Shown: positions 34,503 to 43,601, counted from the stretch's first letter. The stretch is 64,000 nucleotides of DNA from 62-47 sp051954235 (GCA_051954235.1 JBQCHY010000054.1:42614-106613); one strand, 5' to 3'. The notes: generated by a model not told the origin, from the letters alone. Numbers and translations are program-made.

Positions 34503-35402
34503 TCAGTGAGCGGCTGCGAGCGCGGCCTGCTCCTGACGGGCAACAGTGGTCTTCACCGCGGCCTGTACCTTCTCGAACGCGCGCACCTCAATCTGGCGCA
34601 CGCGCTCGCGCGACACGCCGAACTCGCTCGCGAGGTCTTCCAGCGTCATCGGCTCGTCGGCCAGACGCCGTGCCTCGAAGATGCGCTTCTCGCGCGGGTT
34701 GAGCACGCCCATCGCCCCATTCAGGGCTTGGCGGCGGTGATCGTATTCCTCGCTCTCCGCCATGATGGCTTCCTGGTTGGGCGAGGTATCGACCAGCCAG
34801 TCCTGCCATTCGCCGGGTTCGCCATCGTCGCGGATCGGCGCGTTGAGCGACGCGTCGCCACCGAGGCGGCGGTTCATGTCGACAACGTCCTGATCGGTGA
34901 CGCCGAGCCGCTTGGCGATCAGCTTGACCTGATCGGGATGCAGATCGCCGTCCTCGAGCGCGTTGATCTTGCTCTTCGCCTTGCGGAGATTGAAGAACAG
35001 CTTCTTCTGGTTCGCGGTGGTGCCCATCTTCACGAGCGACCACGAACGCAGAATGTACTCTTGAATCGAAGCCTTGATCCACCACATGGCGTATGTGGCG
35101 AGGCGGAAACCCTTGTCGGGCTCGAACCGCTTCACCGCCTGCATCAAGCCGACGTTGCCTTCGGAAACAACCTCGGAGATGGGCAGGCCGTAGCCGCGAT
35201 AACCCATGGCGATTTTCGCCACGAGACGCAGATGGCTGGTGACCAAGTGGTGCGCCGCATCGCGATCGTCATGTTCGCGCCAACGCTTGGCGAACATGTA
35301 TTCCTGCTGGGGTTCCAGCATGGGAAACTTGCGGATCTCGGCGAGATAATGTGACAGGCCGGATTCTCCGTTGAGAACCGGCAAGGTGGCTGTACGGGCC
35401 AT
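34503..35402 (-). CDS. rpoH: RNA polymerase sigma-32 factor
   Basis: A 299-residue heat-shock sigma factor. Region 2 (HHLVTSHLRLVAKIAMGYRGYGLP and FDPDKGF-like EPDKGFRLATYAMWWIKASIQ) binds the -10 element and core; the RpoH box QKKLFFNLRK is intact, which separates it from sigma-70 paralogues; region 4 LEDLASEFGVSRERVRQIE is the -35 HTH. Rhizobia often have more than one rpoH. It is followed by a terminator and preceded by a 217-bp gap before the pseudouridine synthase gene. Confidence 0.96.
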   Translation of the reverse strand: MARTATLPVLNGESGLSHYLAEIRKFPMLEPQQEYMFAKRWREHDDRDAAHHLVTSHLRLVAKIAMGYRGYGLPISEVVSEGNVGLMQAVKRFEPDKGFRLATYAMWWIKASIQEYILRSWSLVKMGTTANQKKLFFNLRKAKSKINALEDGDLHPDQVKLIAKRLGVTDQDVVDMNRRLGGDASLNAPIRDDGEPGEWQDWLVDTSPNQEAIMAESEEYDHRRQALNGAMGVLNPREKRIFEARRLADEPMTLEDLASEFGVSRERVRQIEVRAFEKVQAAVKTTVARQEQAALAAAH

Positions 35403-35619
35403 GTGTAGCGCCCTCCAGAGTTCAGGCCCCCGATAGCGGCGAGCCAGGCAGGGGTCGCTGTGTTAAAGCCGACCGGGCTGCGATGTTCCTGCGCTGGGAC
35501 ATCCAGCGCAGGTGCAATATACACGAAAGCCGCCGGAAAAAGAAAGAACAAAACGGGGTCACGATCCCGTGTAGAAGATTAAATAATTGAAAGAAAAGGT
35601 ATTAATAGATGCATTTGCG

Positions 35620-36633
35620 TCATTCTGCCGCGTGAAGGCTTTCTCGCAGAGCAGCAAGATCGGGCGGAAGATCGCTAGTCCATTCAAGGATTTCGCCGGT
35701 TCCGGGGTGTTCCAGCGTCAGCAGATAGGCATGGAGCGCCTGCCGGCCAAGGTCCTCCAGAGTGGCTTTGGCGCCGGGCGACAGCGCATTGGCCTTGGTC
35801 TTGAAACCGTGGCCGTAAACGGCGTCGCCCATGAGCGGATGGCCGGTATGGCTGAGGTGCACGCGGATTTGATGGGTCCGGCCGGTCTCGAGCTGGCAGG
35901 CGAGCAGGCTGGCGACCGGCTTACCGTCGCGGCCGTTGAAGGTGTCCAGCACCTCCCAATGGGTGATTGCCTCGCGGCCGCCCTGGCGCACCGCCATCTT
36001 CTCGCGCGCGTGAGGGTGGCGATCGATCGGCGCGTCGATGGTGCCGTGGGGCCGGTTTGGCACCCCCCAGACGAATGCCATATAGCCGCGCCGCAATGCT
36101 CCGGTGCGACCGTGATCGGCGAACTGAGCGGACAGCGAAGCGTGGGCGCGGTCGTTCTTCGCCGCCACCATCAGGCCGGTGGTGTCCTTGTCGAGCCGGT
36201 GAACGATGCCGGGCCGCTTCACCCCGCCGATGCCGGAGAGGCTGTTGCCGCAATGGGCGATCAGCGCATTGACCAGTGTCCCGGTCTCGTGGCCGGCGGC
36301 CGGGTGCACCACCAGCCCGCGCGGCTTGTCGATGACGATGATGTCGTCGTCCTCATAGATGATGTCGAGCGGGATGTTTTCCGGTTCCGGCTCGGGCGAA
36401 ACCGGCGGCGGCACGCGAATAGTGATCGTATCGCCGGGGGCGACATGATAAGCGGGGTCGAGGATCGGGGCGTCCCGCAGCGAGATCTGGCCCGCGAGGA
36501 TCAGCGCTTTCAGCCGCGACCGCGACAGCTCCGGCAGCCGCGCCGCGAGCACGCGGTCGAGCCGCGCCGAGCCCTCGTCGCCGGCGACGGTGATCGTCTG
36601 CAATTGTCCGGATTCTGAAGCCGTTTGTTCCAC
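35620..36633 (-). CDS. RluA-family pseudouridine synthase (RluD-like)
   Basis: An approximately 337-residue enzyme that isomerises uridine in 23S rRNA. An N-terminal S4 domain (ARLDRVLAARLPELSRSRLKALILAG) precedes the catalytic domain, with the aspartate in RPGIVHRLDKDTTGL, plus YEDDDIIVIDKPRGLVVHP and CQLETGRTHQIRVHL. Start uncertain: no ATG near the conserved beginning, so I use GTG at 36633; the open frame goes further upstream but crosses a tandem 12-bp repeat. It is divergent from the small membrane protein gene at 36674, an arrangement seen in related genomes. RluD or RluC are equally possible. Confidence 0.9.
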   Translation of the reverse strand: MEQTASESGQLQTITVAGDEGSARLDRVLAARLPELSRSRLKALILAGQISLRDAPILDPAYHVAPGDTITIRVPPPVSPEPEPENIPLDIIYEDDDIIVIDKPRGLVVHPAAGHETGTLVNALIAHCGNSLSGIGGVKRPGIVHRLDKDTTGLMVAAKNDRAHASLSAQFADHGRTGALRRGYMAFVWGVPNRPHGTIDAPIDRHPHAREKMAVRQGGREAITHWEVLDTFNGRDGKPVASLLACQLETGRTHQIRVHLSHTGHPLMGDAVYGHGFKTKANALSPGAKATLEDLGRQALHAYLLTLEHPGTGEILEWTSDLPPDLAALRESLHAAE

Positions 36634-36648
36634 CAGTGAGCCTTGTTC

Positions 36649-36672
36649 CAAAGAGCCTTGCAAAGAGCCTTG
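36649..36672. repeat. 12-bp perfect tandem duplication
   Basis: CAAAGAGCCTTG occurs twice back to back (36649-36660 and 36661-36672), with a further GAGCCTTG at 36638-36645. It lies between the divergent start codons of the pseudouridine synthase and the DUF6476-like gene. Confidence 0.85.
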
Positions 36673-36673
36673 T

Positions 36674-37009
36674 ATGACTGAAGCCGTTGCGCCCGAACCG
36701 ACCCCCGAGCAAGCCGCGCTGTTTTCGCGGGTGCGGCGAATGATGCTGATCGCGGGCCTGACCACGGCGCTCGCGGTGGCGGCCGTGCTCGTCGCCATCG
36801 GCTATCGTCTTTTTCGCACCGAGGGAAGGGTGGCGGCTGCCGCCGAGACCACCACGATGCTGCCGAAAGGTGCGCGGATCGTCTCCACCGCCACTGCCGG
36901 CGACCATCTCGTGGTGACGCTGGATGTCGGCGGCGCCACCGAAATCCTCACCTTCGACGCCCGCACCCTGAAGCCCGCCGGCCGGTTGAAGTTCGCGAAC
37001 GAGCCATGA
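36674..37009 (+). CDS. Small inner-membrane protein (DUF6476-like)
   Basis: A 111-residue protein with one membrane segment (MMLIAGLTTALAVAAVLVAIGY, residues ~23-45) and a periplasmic beta-rich tail (MLPKGARIVSTATAGDHLVV, EILTFDARTLKPAGRL). Alphaproteobacterial proteins of this shape next to an RluA-type gene are catalogued as DUF6476; I assign it from that similarity and position. Function unknown. Confidence 0.75.
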   Translation: MTEAVAPEPTPEQAALFSRVRRMMLIAGLTTALAVAAVLVAIGYRLFRTEGRVAAAAETTTMLPKGARIVSTATAGDHLVVTLDVGGATEILTFDARTLKPAGRLKFANEP

Positions 37010-37196
37010 GGTCGGGTTCGCATTCCCAAAAAGAACGACATCCAAAAAAGGACGGCAGCCTGGAACGACGGCACATCCTTTCGGGGAGGCCGGACGCCAT
37101 TGGCCCTGTCAGTTTCCCGATATTTAGCTGGCATATCGGGAATATCGCGTTGCCGCCTTGCGGAGCCGCCGTTTCGCGGCTATTCCCTCCGCCAGT

Positions 37197-37271
37197 GCTC
37201 CCTTCGTCTAGCGGTTAGGACGCGGCCCTCTCAAGGCTGAAACAGGGGTTCGATTCCCCTAGGGAGCGCCA
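37197..37271 (+). tRNA. tRNA-Glu (anticodon CTC)
   Basis: A full cloverleaf: acceptor GCTCCCT (37197-37203) pairs with AGGGAGC (37261-37267), discriminator G, encoded CCA (37269-37271). The anticodon stem CGGCC/GGCTG encloses the loop CTCTCAA, giving anticodon CTC at 37230-37232 (reads GAG). The T-arm is CAGGGGTTCGATTCCCCT. A CTC isoacceptor accompanies the universal UUC tRNA in GC-rich genomes. Confidence 0.97.
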
Positions 37272-37310
37272 TTTTGGGCCGAGAATTTGGCTCCGTTCAC
37301 GTCCCCAACT

Positions 37311-38066
37311 TCATGACACCTTGGCTGTCTTGTTCTGGAAGGCGGCGATGCGGTCTGCCATGTCCGGGCCGCGCCCTTGGCTACGCGCGATCTCGTAGCT
37401 GAGGCCAGCGGCGAGCGGCAGGCCGTCGGTTTCCATCAGCAGCGCCTTGTTGGCGCGATGGCTGAACCAGGAATTGGCGAGGATGGTCTTCGCGAGCGTT
37501 TCCAGTTCGGCATCGAAATCCGCATCCGGCACGCAGACGTTGGCGAGGCCCATCGCTTCGGCCTCGCGTCCCGCATAGGTGCGGCAGGTGAACATCATCT
37601 CGCGCGCCTTCGGCAGGCCGACGCGGCGTGGCAGGCGTTGGCTCATGCCCCACACCGGCGTCAGGGCCCAGCGCGCGTGAGTGTCGGCGAACTTGGCGCT
37701 CTCCGAACAGACCAGTAGATCGCCCGCCAGCGCCAGTTCGAGCGCGCCGGTGTAGCAGTGGCCGTGCACGGCGGTGATCACCGGCTGCGGCAGGTTGGCC
37801 AGCTTCTCGATGATGCCGGCCTGAAAGTGCGGACGCGGCGGCTTTTCGCCGGCGGAAATGTCGTTGAGGTCATGCCCGGCCGAGAAGCATTTTCCGGCGC
37901 CGCGCAGCATCACCAGCCCGATGCGATCGGTCTCGCCGGCGATAGCGTCGACATGCGCGTCGAGTTCGGCGAACAGCGCGACGTTGAGCGAGTTCAGTTT
38001 GTCGGGACGATTGAGCGTCAGCACGGCACAGCCGTCCTTGTCGTTCCTGAGCACCAGCGCGGTCAT
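37311..38066 (-). CDS. Enoyl-CoA hydratase/isomerase-family protein
   Basis: A 251-residue crotonase-fold protein. It starts with VLTLNRPDKLNSLN, has the first oxyanion loop FSAGHDLNDIS and the second ITAVHGHCYTGALELALAGD, with Glu at the first catalytic position. The position of the second Glu (FADTHARWALTP) lacks an acid, so hydration by the two-Glu mechanism is not assured and an isomerase or other crotonase reaction is possible. It is the last gene of the minus-strand catabolic set. Confidence 0.88.
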   Translation of the reverse strand: MTALVLRNDKDGCAVLTLNRPDKLNSLNVALFAELDAHVDAIAGETDRIGLVMLRGAGKCFSAGHDLNDISAGEKPPRPHFQAGIIEKLANLPQPVITAVHGHCYTGALELALAGDLLVCSESAKFADTHARWALTPVWGMSQRLPRRVGLPKAREMMFTCRTYAGREAEAMGLANVCVPDADFDAELETLAKTILANSWFSHRANKALLMETDGLPLAAGLSYEIARSQGRGPDMADRIAAFQNKTAKVS

Positions 38067-38126
38067 GGCATCTTCCTTTAAATGGAGAGGCCGGCCGCGT
38101 GTCGGCGGCCGGCGATTGTTGCTCGC

Positions 38127-39101
38127 TTACTTGACGATGAAATTCGCCAAACGCTGCTGGATGATATTCTCGGCGTCGGCGACGATGCGGGTGATTAGTT
38201 CGGCGCAGGTCGGGATGTCGTGGATCAGGCCCTGAATCAAGCCCGCCGACCAGATGCCGTAGTTCTGGTCGCCGCTTTCATAGACCACCTTGCCGCGCGC
38301 GCCGATCACGAGGTGCCGCACGTCCTCGAACTTCGCGCCTTCCTTCTCCAGCCGCACCACTTCCTGGCTGACGTCGTTGCGGGAGACGCGCGACGTGTTG
38401 CGCATGGTGCGGAAGATCAGGTCGGTCGCCCGCTCGTCGTTGGCGACGATCTGCTCCTTGATGTTCTGATGGATCGGCGCCTCCTTCGTGGCGAGGAAGC
38501 GGGTGCCCATATTGATGCCCTCGGCGCCCAGCGCCAGTGCGGCGGCGAGGCCGCGACCGTCGCCGAATCCGCCGGACGCGATCATCGGAATGGTGATCTT
38601 CTCGGCGGCGGCGGGAATCAGGATCAGGCCCGGAATGTCATCCTCGCCGGGATGGCCGGCGCACTCAAAACCGTCGATCGAGATGGCGTCGGCGCCCATG
38701 CGCTGCGCCGACACCGCGTGACGGACGGCGGTGCATTTGTGAATGACCTTGATGCCGTGCTTCTGGAATTCGGCGATGTGCTCTTCCGGCTTGTAGCCGG
38801 CGGTCTCGACGGCCTTGATGCCGGACTCGATGATGGCCGCGCGATACTCCGCATATGGCGGCGGCTTCACGGCCGGCAGGATGGTGAGGTTGACGCCGAA
38901 CGGCTGATCGGTGAGGTCGCGCGTGCGCTTGATTTCCTTGGTCAGATCTTCCGGCGTCGGCTGCGTCAGCGCGGTGATGAAGCCGAGACCGCCGGCATTC
39001 GCCACGGCGGACACCAGTTCGGCCTTGCCGACCCACTGCATGCCGCCTTGCGCAATCGGATGCTTGACGCCGAACATCTCGGTGAAACGAGTCTTGATCA
39101 T
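38127..39101 (-). CDS. NADH:quinone reductase of the PA1024 type (often annotated nitronate monooxygenase)
   Basis: A 324-residue FMN TIM-barrel. From memory it follows Pseudomonas aeruginosa PA1024 closely along its length: HPIAQGGMQWVGKAELVSAV, PFGVNLTILP, VIHKCTAVRHA, SIDGFECAGHPGEDDIPGL, ASGGFGDGRGLAAALALGAE and NYGIWSAGLIQGLIHD. PA1024 oxidises NADH and reduces quinones and has no nitronate activity, so the common product name is likely wrong. It lies between the acyl-CoA dehydrogenase pair and the crotonase, as PA1024 lies beside fatty-acid oxidation genes. Confidence 0.85.
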   Translation of the reverse strand: MIKTRFTEMFGVKHPIAQGGMQWVGKAELVSAVANAGGLGFITALTQPTPEDLTKEIKRTRDLTDQPFGVNLTILPAVKPPPYAEYRAAIIESGIKAVETAGYKPEEHIAEFQKHGIKVIHKCTAVRHAVSAQRMGADAISIDGFECAGHPGEDDIPGLILIPAAAEKITIPMIASGGFGDGRGLAAALALGAEGINMGTRFLATKEAPIHQNIKEQIVANDERATDLIFRTMRNTSRVSRNDVSQEVVRLEKEGAKFEDVRHLVIGARGKVVYESGDQNYGIWSAGLIQGLIHDIPTCAELITRIVADAENIIQQRLANFIVK

Positions 39102-39208
39102 CTGGAACTCTCTGGATGGTTGCGATTCGTGTATGGAGTTGCGGAAGGCTGAACGGGTGACGTTGTGCTTGGCGCCGGATGGATTTAGGTACGATTACTC
39201 ATTTTGTT

Positions 39209-39293
39209 CGTCATTGCGAGGAGCGCTAGCGACGAAGCAATCCAGTTCTTACAGTGTGGCTTTCTGGATTGCTTCGCTTCGCTCGCAATGACG
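39209..39293. repeat. Dispersed inverted repeat, family A (copy 3)
   Basis: CGTCATTGCGAGGAGCGCTA left, GCTTCGCTTCGCTCGCAATG right. It separates the quinone reductase from the acyl-CoA dehydrogenase small subunit inside the catabolic gene set. Confidence 0.88.
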
Positions 39294-39301
39294 ATTCAAT
39301 C

Positions 39302-40456
39302 TCAATTCCTCCGGCCTTGGCTGGCGGCGGCATCGTGCGTTGCACTGCCGATCTTGCGGAAGTGATAATCGGGCGCGCCGAACATCGCTTCGAAGGCCAG
39401 CACGCGTTTCAGATAGTGGCCGACGGAGAGTTCGTCGGTCATGCCGACGCCGCCGTGGGTCTGCACCGCCGCTTCGGCGATGCTCCGCCCCATCTTTCCG
39501 ACCTGCGCTTTCAGCACCGAGACGTCGCGCGCGGTGAGGCGGCCCGCTTCGGCCAAAGCCGTTGAATACATCAGCGAAGCGTAAGCCTTGGCGTGGGCGA
39601 TTTTCATGTCCGCGAGGCGATGCGCCACGGTCTGGAACGTGCCGATGGCGACGCCGAATTGTTTGCGGGTGGTGGCGTAAGCGCCGGTGATGCGCAGCAG
39701 CGCGGTCATCGCACCCACGGCTTCCGCAGCGAGAACGAGAATCGCATCGGAGATCAGTTTTGCGATGAGATCGTGCGCGTCCTTTGCCAGCACGTCCGCG
39801 CCGGTAACGTTCACTTTGTCAAATCGCACATGCGCGGCGCTGCGACCGTCCTGAGTCCGGAACGGCGTCATCGTGATGCCCGATGCGTGCGGATCGAGCA
39901 GCAGCAGCACGAGACCCTGTGTATCGCCGGCCTGACCGGCGGCGCGCGCGGCGACGACCATGAAGCCGGCCTCCGCCGCGCCGAACACCAGTCGCTTCTC
40001 GCCGTTCAGCACGAAGCCATCACCGGAAGGTGTCGCCGTCATCGCGATCTGCGCCGGCGCGGCAAGGCCGCGATGTTCGTCATAGGCAAAAGCGCCGATG
40101 CTCGCGCCGCTGACGAGATCGGCAAGATGTCGGCGCGCCGCCGCATGGTTGCCTGCCGCCGCCAGCGCGCCGCCGGCGAGCGTTAGCGCGAAGGCCCACG
40201 GCTCGACGGTCAGATGTTCGCCGAACACTTCGGCGACCGGGACGAGGTCGGTGACGGAGCCGCCGAGGCCGCCCACGTCTTCGGGGAACGGCAGCGCCAG
40301 CACGCCCAGCTCCGCGAACTGGCTCCACGCCGCCTTCGAATAAGGCGCTTCTGAACGCAACAATGCCTGACGCGCATCGAAGTCGTATGTCTTGTAGAGA
40401 TAGCGCGCCACGCTGTCGCGGAGCATGGTCTGCTCCTCGGTGAACAAGAAATCCAT
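39302..40456 (-). CDS. Acyl-CoA dehydrogenase, small-subunit type (PimD-like)
   Basis: A 384-residue flavoprotein with the ACAD plan: N-terminal helical domain (FTEEQTMLRDSVARYLYKTY), beta domain (GFVLNGEKRLVFGAAEA) and C-terminal helices (TRKQFGVAIGTFQTVAHRLAD, then AVQTHGGVGMTDELSVGHYL). Together with the adjacent large subunit it resembles the two-subunit dehydrogenases typified by pimeloyl-CoA dehydrogenase PimC/PimD and the steroid ChsE enzymes. Acyl-CoA substrate unknown. It is 10 bases after the large-subunit gene. Confidence 0.92.
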   Translation of the reverse strand: MDFLFTEEQTMLRDSVARYLYKTYDFDARQALLRSEAPYSKAAWSQFAELGVLALPFPEDVGGLGGSVTDLVPVAEVFGEHLTVEPWAFALTLAGGALAAAGNHAAARRHLADLVSGASIGAFAYDEHRGLAAPAQIAMTATPSGDGFVLNGEKRLVFGAAEAGFMVVAARAAGQAGDTQGLVLLLLDPHASGITMTPFRTQDGRSAAHVRFDKVNVTGADVLAKDAHDLIAKLISDAILVLAAEAVGAMTALLRITGAYATTRKQFGVAIGTFQTVAHRLADMKIAHAKAYASLMYSTALAEAGRLTARDVSVLKAQVGKMGRSIAEAAVQTHGGVGMTDELSVGHYLKRVLAFEAMFGAPDYHFRKIGSATHDAAASQGRRN

Positions 40457-40466
40457 GATCCGGTCC

Positions 40467-41678
40467 TTACCGATTGGCGGTCAGCACCGTGCGCGCGATC
40501 AGGTCGCGCTGCACTTCATTGGTGCCGGCATAGATGGAGGTCGCGCGGGTGTTGAGGTAATACGGCATCGCGATCAGATCGAAATCCGATCCCAGCGGCG
40601 CGACGTTCGAGCCGACGGTCAGCGCTTCGAGTTGCAGCGGAACGGTCTCGATGCCGGACACGCGCGTCATCATGATCGAGACGCGCTGCGACAGCTCCGA
40701 ATTCATCGTCTTGTTCATCGACGGATACGCGGCGTCCTTCACCATCGGATGGCCGCTGATGGCGAGTTGCTCGAAATGACGGTAGGACAGGATGTCGGCT
40801 TCCAATTCGCCGAGATCGCGCTGGAACACCGCGTCGTCCGCCAGCGCGCCGCCGAACGGCGACTGCGTCGCCTTCGCCGCGTCGCGAATCCGCGCGATGC
40901 TGTGCAGCAGCGCCGGGCTCGCGGCCGAGCCGCCGCGCTCATGCTTCAGGAGATGCTTGGCCACCGACCAGCCGTCGTTTTCCGCGCCGACGCGGCCGGA
41001 CTTCGGCACCCGCACGTTGTCGAAGAACACCTCGCACTGTTCGGGAAAACCATCGAGGCCGATGATCGGGCGGATGTCCATGCCCGGATAATCGGTGCGC
41101 TCCAGCAGCAGGAAGGTGATGCCTTCCTGTTTCTTGCCGGTCTTGTCGGTGCGCACCAGCATGAACATGCGGTTGGAATGATGCGCCAGCGTGGTCCAGA
41201 TCTTGGAGCCGTTGATGATGTAGTCGTCGCCGTCGGACACCGCCGCGCATTGCAGCGAGGCGAGATCGGAGCCGGCGTTCGGCTCGGAGTAGCCTTGCGT
41301 CCAGTAGGTGTCGCCTGCGAGGATCGGCGGCAGGTGCTTGCGCTTCTGCTCCTCGGTGCCGAGATCGATCAGCATCGGGCCGACCATCTGGAGGCAGTTC
41401 GGCAGCAGCGGCGGCAGTTGCCGCCTGCGGCATTCTTCCGCGAAGATGTAGCGCTGCTCCACCGACCAGCCGGTGCCGCCGTATTGCTTCGGCCATGCCG
41501 GCGCGGCCCATCCCTTGGCATTCAGAATCTTCTGCCAGGCGATGGCTTCTTCGAAGGGCGCGAACACGCTGGTGGTTTTCCGGCCGGCTTCGCGAATCGC
41601 GGGCGTCGGCGCGGTATCGAGAAACGCCGCGACCTCCTGACGAAAACTCTCAAGCTCCGGTCCAAACTCGATATTCAT
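40467..41678 (-). CDS. Acyl-CoA dehydrogenase, large-subunit type (PimC-like)
   Basis: A 403-residue ACAD. PAWPKQYGGTGWSVEQ, TQGYSEPNAGSDLASLQCAA (FAD and substrate loop), DYIINGSKIWTTLAHHSNRM and NTRATSIYAGTNEVQRDLIA are all standard. It pairs with the small subunit in a likely heterotetramer. The order amidase, large, small, quinone reductase, crotonase fits beta-oxidation of a carboxylic acid released from an amide; the acid is not identified and no acyl-CoA ligase is in the window. Confidence 0.92.
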   Translation of the reverse strand: MNIEFGPELESFRQEVAAFLDTAPTPAIREAGRKTTSVFAPFEEAIAWQKILNAKGWAAPAWPKQYGGTGWSVEQRYIFAEECRRRQLPPLLPNCLQMVGPMLIDLGTEEQKRKHLPPILAGDTYWTQGYSEPNAGSDLASLQCAAVSDGDDYIINGSKIWTTLAHHSNRMFMLVRTDKTGKKQEGITFLLLERTDYPGMDIRPIIGLDGFPEQCEVFFDNVRVPKSGRVGAENDGWSVAKHLLKHERGGSAASPALLHSIARIRDAAKATQSPFGGALADDAVFQRDLGELEADILSYRHFEQLAISGHPMVKDAAYPSMNKTMNSELSQRVSIMMTRVSGIETVPLQLEALTVGSNVAPLGSDFDLIAMPYYLNTRATSIYAGTNEVQRDLIARTVLTANR

Positions 41679-41817
41679 CGGGCGTCTTTCGGCTGATTGG
41701 CGTTTCGCTCCTTTTGGATTTTTAGCCCGCCGATTGTCTTGCGTCTATTTGCCACTTTTCGATCATCGCGCCTGAGCGGTGCTCAGGCGTTCGTTGTCCG
41801 CGACGTGAAATATCTTG

Positions 41818-43233
41818 TCACCGGCTCCAGAGCTGTTTTGCCAGCACGCCGGTCTTGCTTTCGATGGCCGCGGCGGCATCGAGGCAGAGGTCTTCGCGAT
41901 AACGCGAGCCGACGATCTGCACGCCCACCGGCAAGCCGTCGAGCAGGCCGACCGGAACGACGGCAGCCGGCAGGCCGAGCACGTTGATCGCCGAGATGAA
42001 GCGGAGATCGTTCTGGAAGATCTCCTTGATGCGTTGTTCGCCCTTGAGGTCGGCGTTGACCTCCGGCGTGCGCCGCACCGTGGTCGGTGCCAGCACGAGC
42101 GGATACTCCTCCATGAACATCATCCAGTTGCGGATGTGGCGCGAGCGGTCGCTGATCGCCTTCATGTAACCGGCCTGGTCGAGTTGCGCCGCCAGCCCGA
42201 CGATGCCGTCGAAGGCCTTGTGAAAATCCGGACTGGAAACCGCGAGCATCTGCTCCTTTTGCAGAACGCCGATCTCGGTGAGGATCAGGTCGCACCAGAG
42301 CTGCCACACGCCGTTGACGTCGGGCACCTCGACCTCGCTCACCGCGTAGCCTTGATCGGTGAGGTGATCGGCGGCTTTCCGGATCAGCGCGATGACGCCG
42401 GGATCGGTCGCCATGTCGTCGGGAATTTTCGTGAGCGCGACCTTGACCGGCTTGGCCGGCGGCGGGCCTTGCAGCGGGGCGGGCACCCACCACGGATCGC
42501 GCGGGTCGCGCTGCGCCATCACCTCGAGGCCGAGCCGCACGTCGCGGACTTCGCGGGCGAGAGGGCCTTGCGACGACATGAATTGTGCCATCAGCGGCCG
42601 CTCCGCCGTCGCGCTCGGATTGAACGCCGGAATGCGGCCCTGCGTCGGCTTGATGGTGGCGATGCCGTTGCAATGCGCCGGCCAGCGCAGCGAGCCGCCG
42701 ATATCGTTGCCATGCGCGATGGTGCCGATGCCGGCCGCGATCGAGGCGCCGGCGCCGCCCGAGGAGCCACCGCAGGTCACTTCGGGATTCCACGGATTCC
42801 GGGTGAGGCCGTGAAGCGGATTGTCGGTGAAGGCGCGCAGCGAGAATTCCGGCGTGTTGGTGAGGCCGATGATGATCGCGCCGGCCTTCTTCAGGTTGGC
42901 GGTCACCGGTGAATCGCCGGGGGCGATATTGTCCTTGAAGGCCGCGACGCCGTTCGAATTGGCCTGTCCCTCGACGTCGATATTGATCTTGATGGTCACC
43001 GGCACGCCGTGCAGCGGTCCGAGTTCGCTTCCGGTTTTCCGCGCGGCATCGGCCGCTTTGGCCGCTTTCAGCGCGCTGTCGCCGAGATCGACCACCACCG
43101 CGTTGAGCGCCGGATTGGCCTCTTTCATCCGGGCGAGATGCGCCGTGGTGACGTCCTCCGAACTGACATCCCCGGCTTTGATGGCCGCTGCCGTCTCGAC
43201 CGCGGACCACTGCCATATCGGTGCTTTCGTCAT
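41818..43233 (-). CDS. Amidase (amidase-signature family)
   Basis: A 471-residue hydrolase with the Ser-cisSer-Lys triad: lysine in GVPVTIKINIDVEG, then the signature TCGGSSGGAGASIAAGIGTI with the cis-serine, and nucleophile serine in GNDIGGSLRWPA. It frees a carboxylic acid and ammonia (or amine) from an amide, and heads the minus-strand acyl-CoA gene set with 139 bases to the next gene. A substrate cannot be inferred. Confidence 0.93.
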   Translation of the reverse strand: MTKAPIWQWSAVETAAAIKAGDVSSEDVTTAHLARMKEANPALNAVVVDLGDSALKAAKAADAARKTGSELGPLHGVPVTIKINIDVEGQANSNGVAAFKDNIAPGDSPVTANLKKAGAIIIGLTNTPEFSLRAFTDNPLHGLTRNPWNPEVTCGGSSGGAGASIAAGIGTIAHGNDIGGSLRWPAHCNGIATIKPTQGRIPAFNPSATAERPLMAQFMSSQGPLAREVRDVRLGLEVMAQRDPRDPWWVPAPLQGPPPAKPVKVALTKIPDDMATDPGVIALIRKAADHLTDQGYAVSEVEVPDVNGVWQLWCDLILTEIGVLQKEQMLAVSSPDFHKAFDGIVGLAAQLDQAGYMKAISDRSRHIRNWMMFMEEYPLVLAPTTVRRTPEVNADLKGEQRIKEIFQNDLRFISAINVLGLPAAVVPVGLLDGLPVGVQIVGSRYREDLCLDAAAAIESKTGVLAKQLWSR

Positions 43234-43348
43234 GCTTCGCTCCCCGTTTTGTCATTCATGGCGGCGCAGAAAGTCCGGCCGCTCCCGACGAATCGTTTTC
43301 AGATCAACTCTGGTTTGAAATGTAGCGCGGCGTCTCCAACACCCTCAA

Positions 43349-43470
43349 CGTCGTCCCCGCGCAGGCGGGGACCCAGAATCCCTCGCGCTGGGCGGTATAA
43401 AGTGACCTCTCTGTGAGTGATTGAACCGAATCGCTGCGGAGTCTGGGTCCCCGCCTGGGCGGGGACGACG
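43349..43470. repeat. Dispersed inverted repeat, family C (copy 1)
   Basis: CGTCGTCCCCGCGCAGGCGG on the left and CCCCGCCTGGGCGGGGACGA on the right, with a ~60-bp centre. Family C has another full copy at 49414 and fragments at 54747 and 59691. It fills most of the 446-base gap between the amidase and minC. Confidence 0.85.
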
Positions 43471-43601
43471 ATTCTCATGTTGCGAATCCGCGCATCCGAC
43501 GTGGCGCTGCAACTACGCGGATGCACGGCCAGTCCGCGAACCTCTCCCCAAAGTTCCATTTAACGATTCCGCAACATTTCCGCGCCCGGAAACGCCCATC
43601 G

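Noticed and set aside
38127..39101. Nitronate monooxygenase as product name
   Set aside because: Motifs follow the PA1024 quinone reductase instead; kept only as the common database label.
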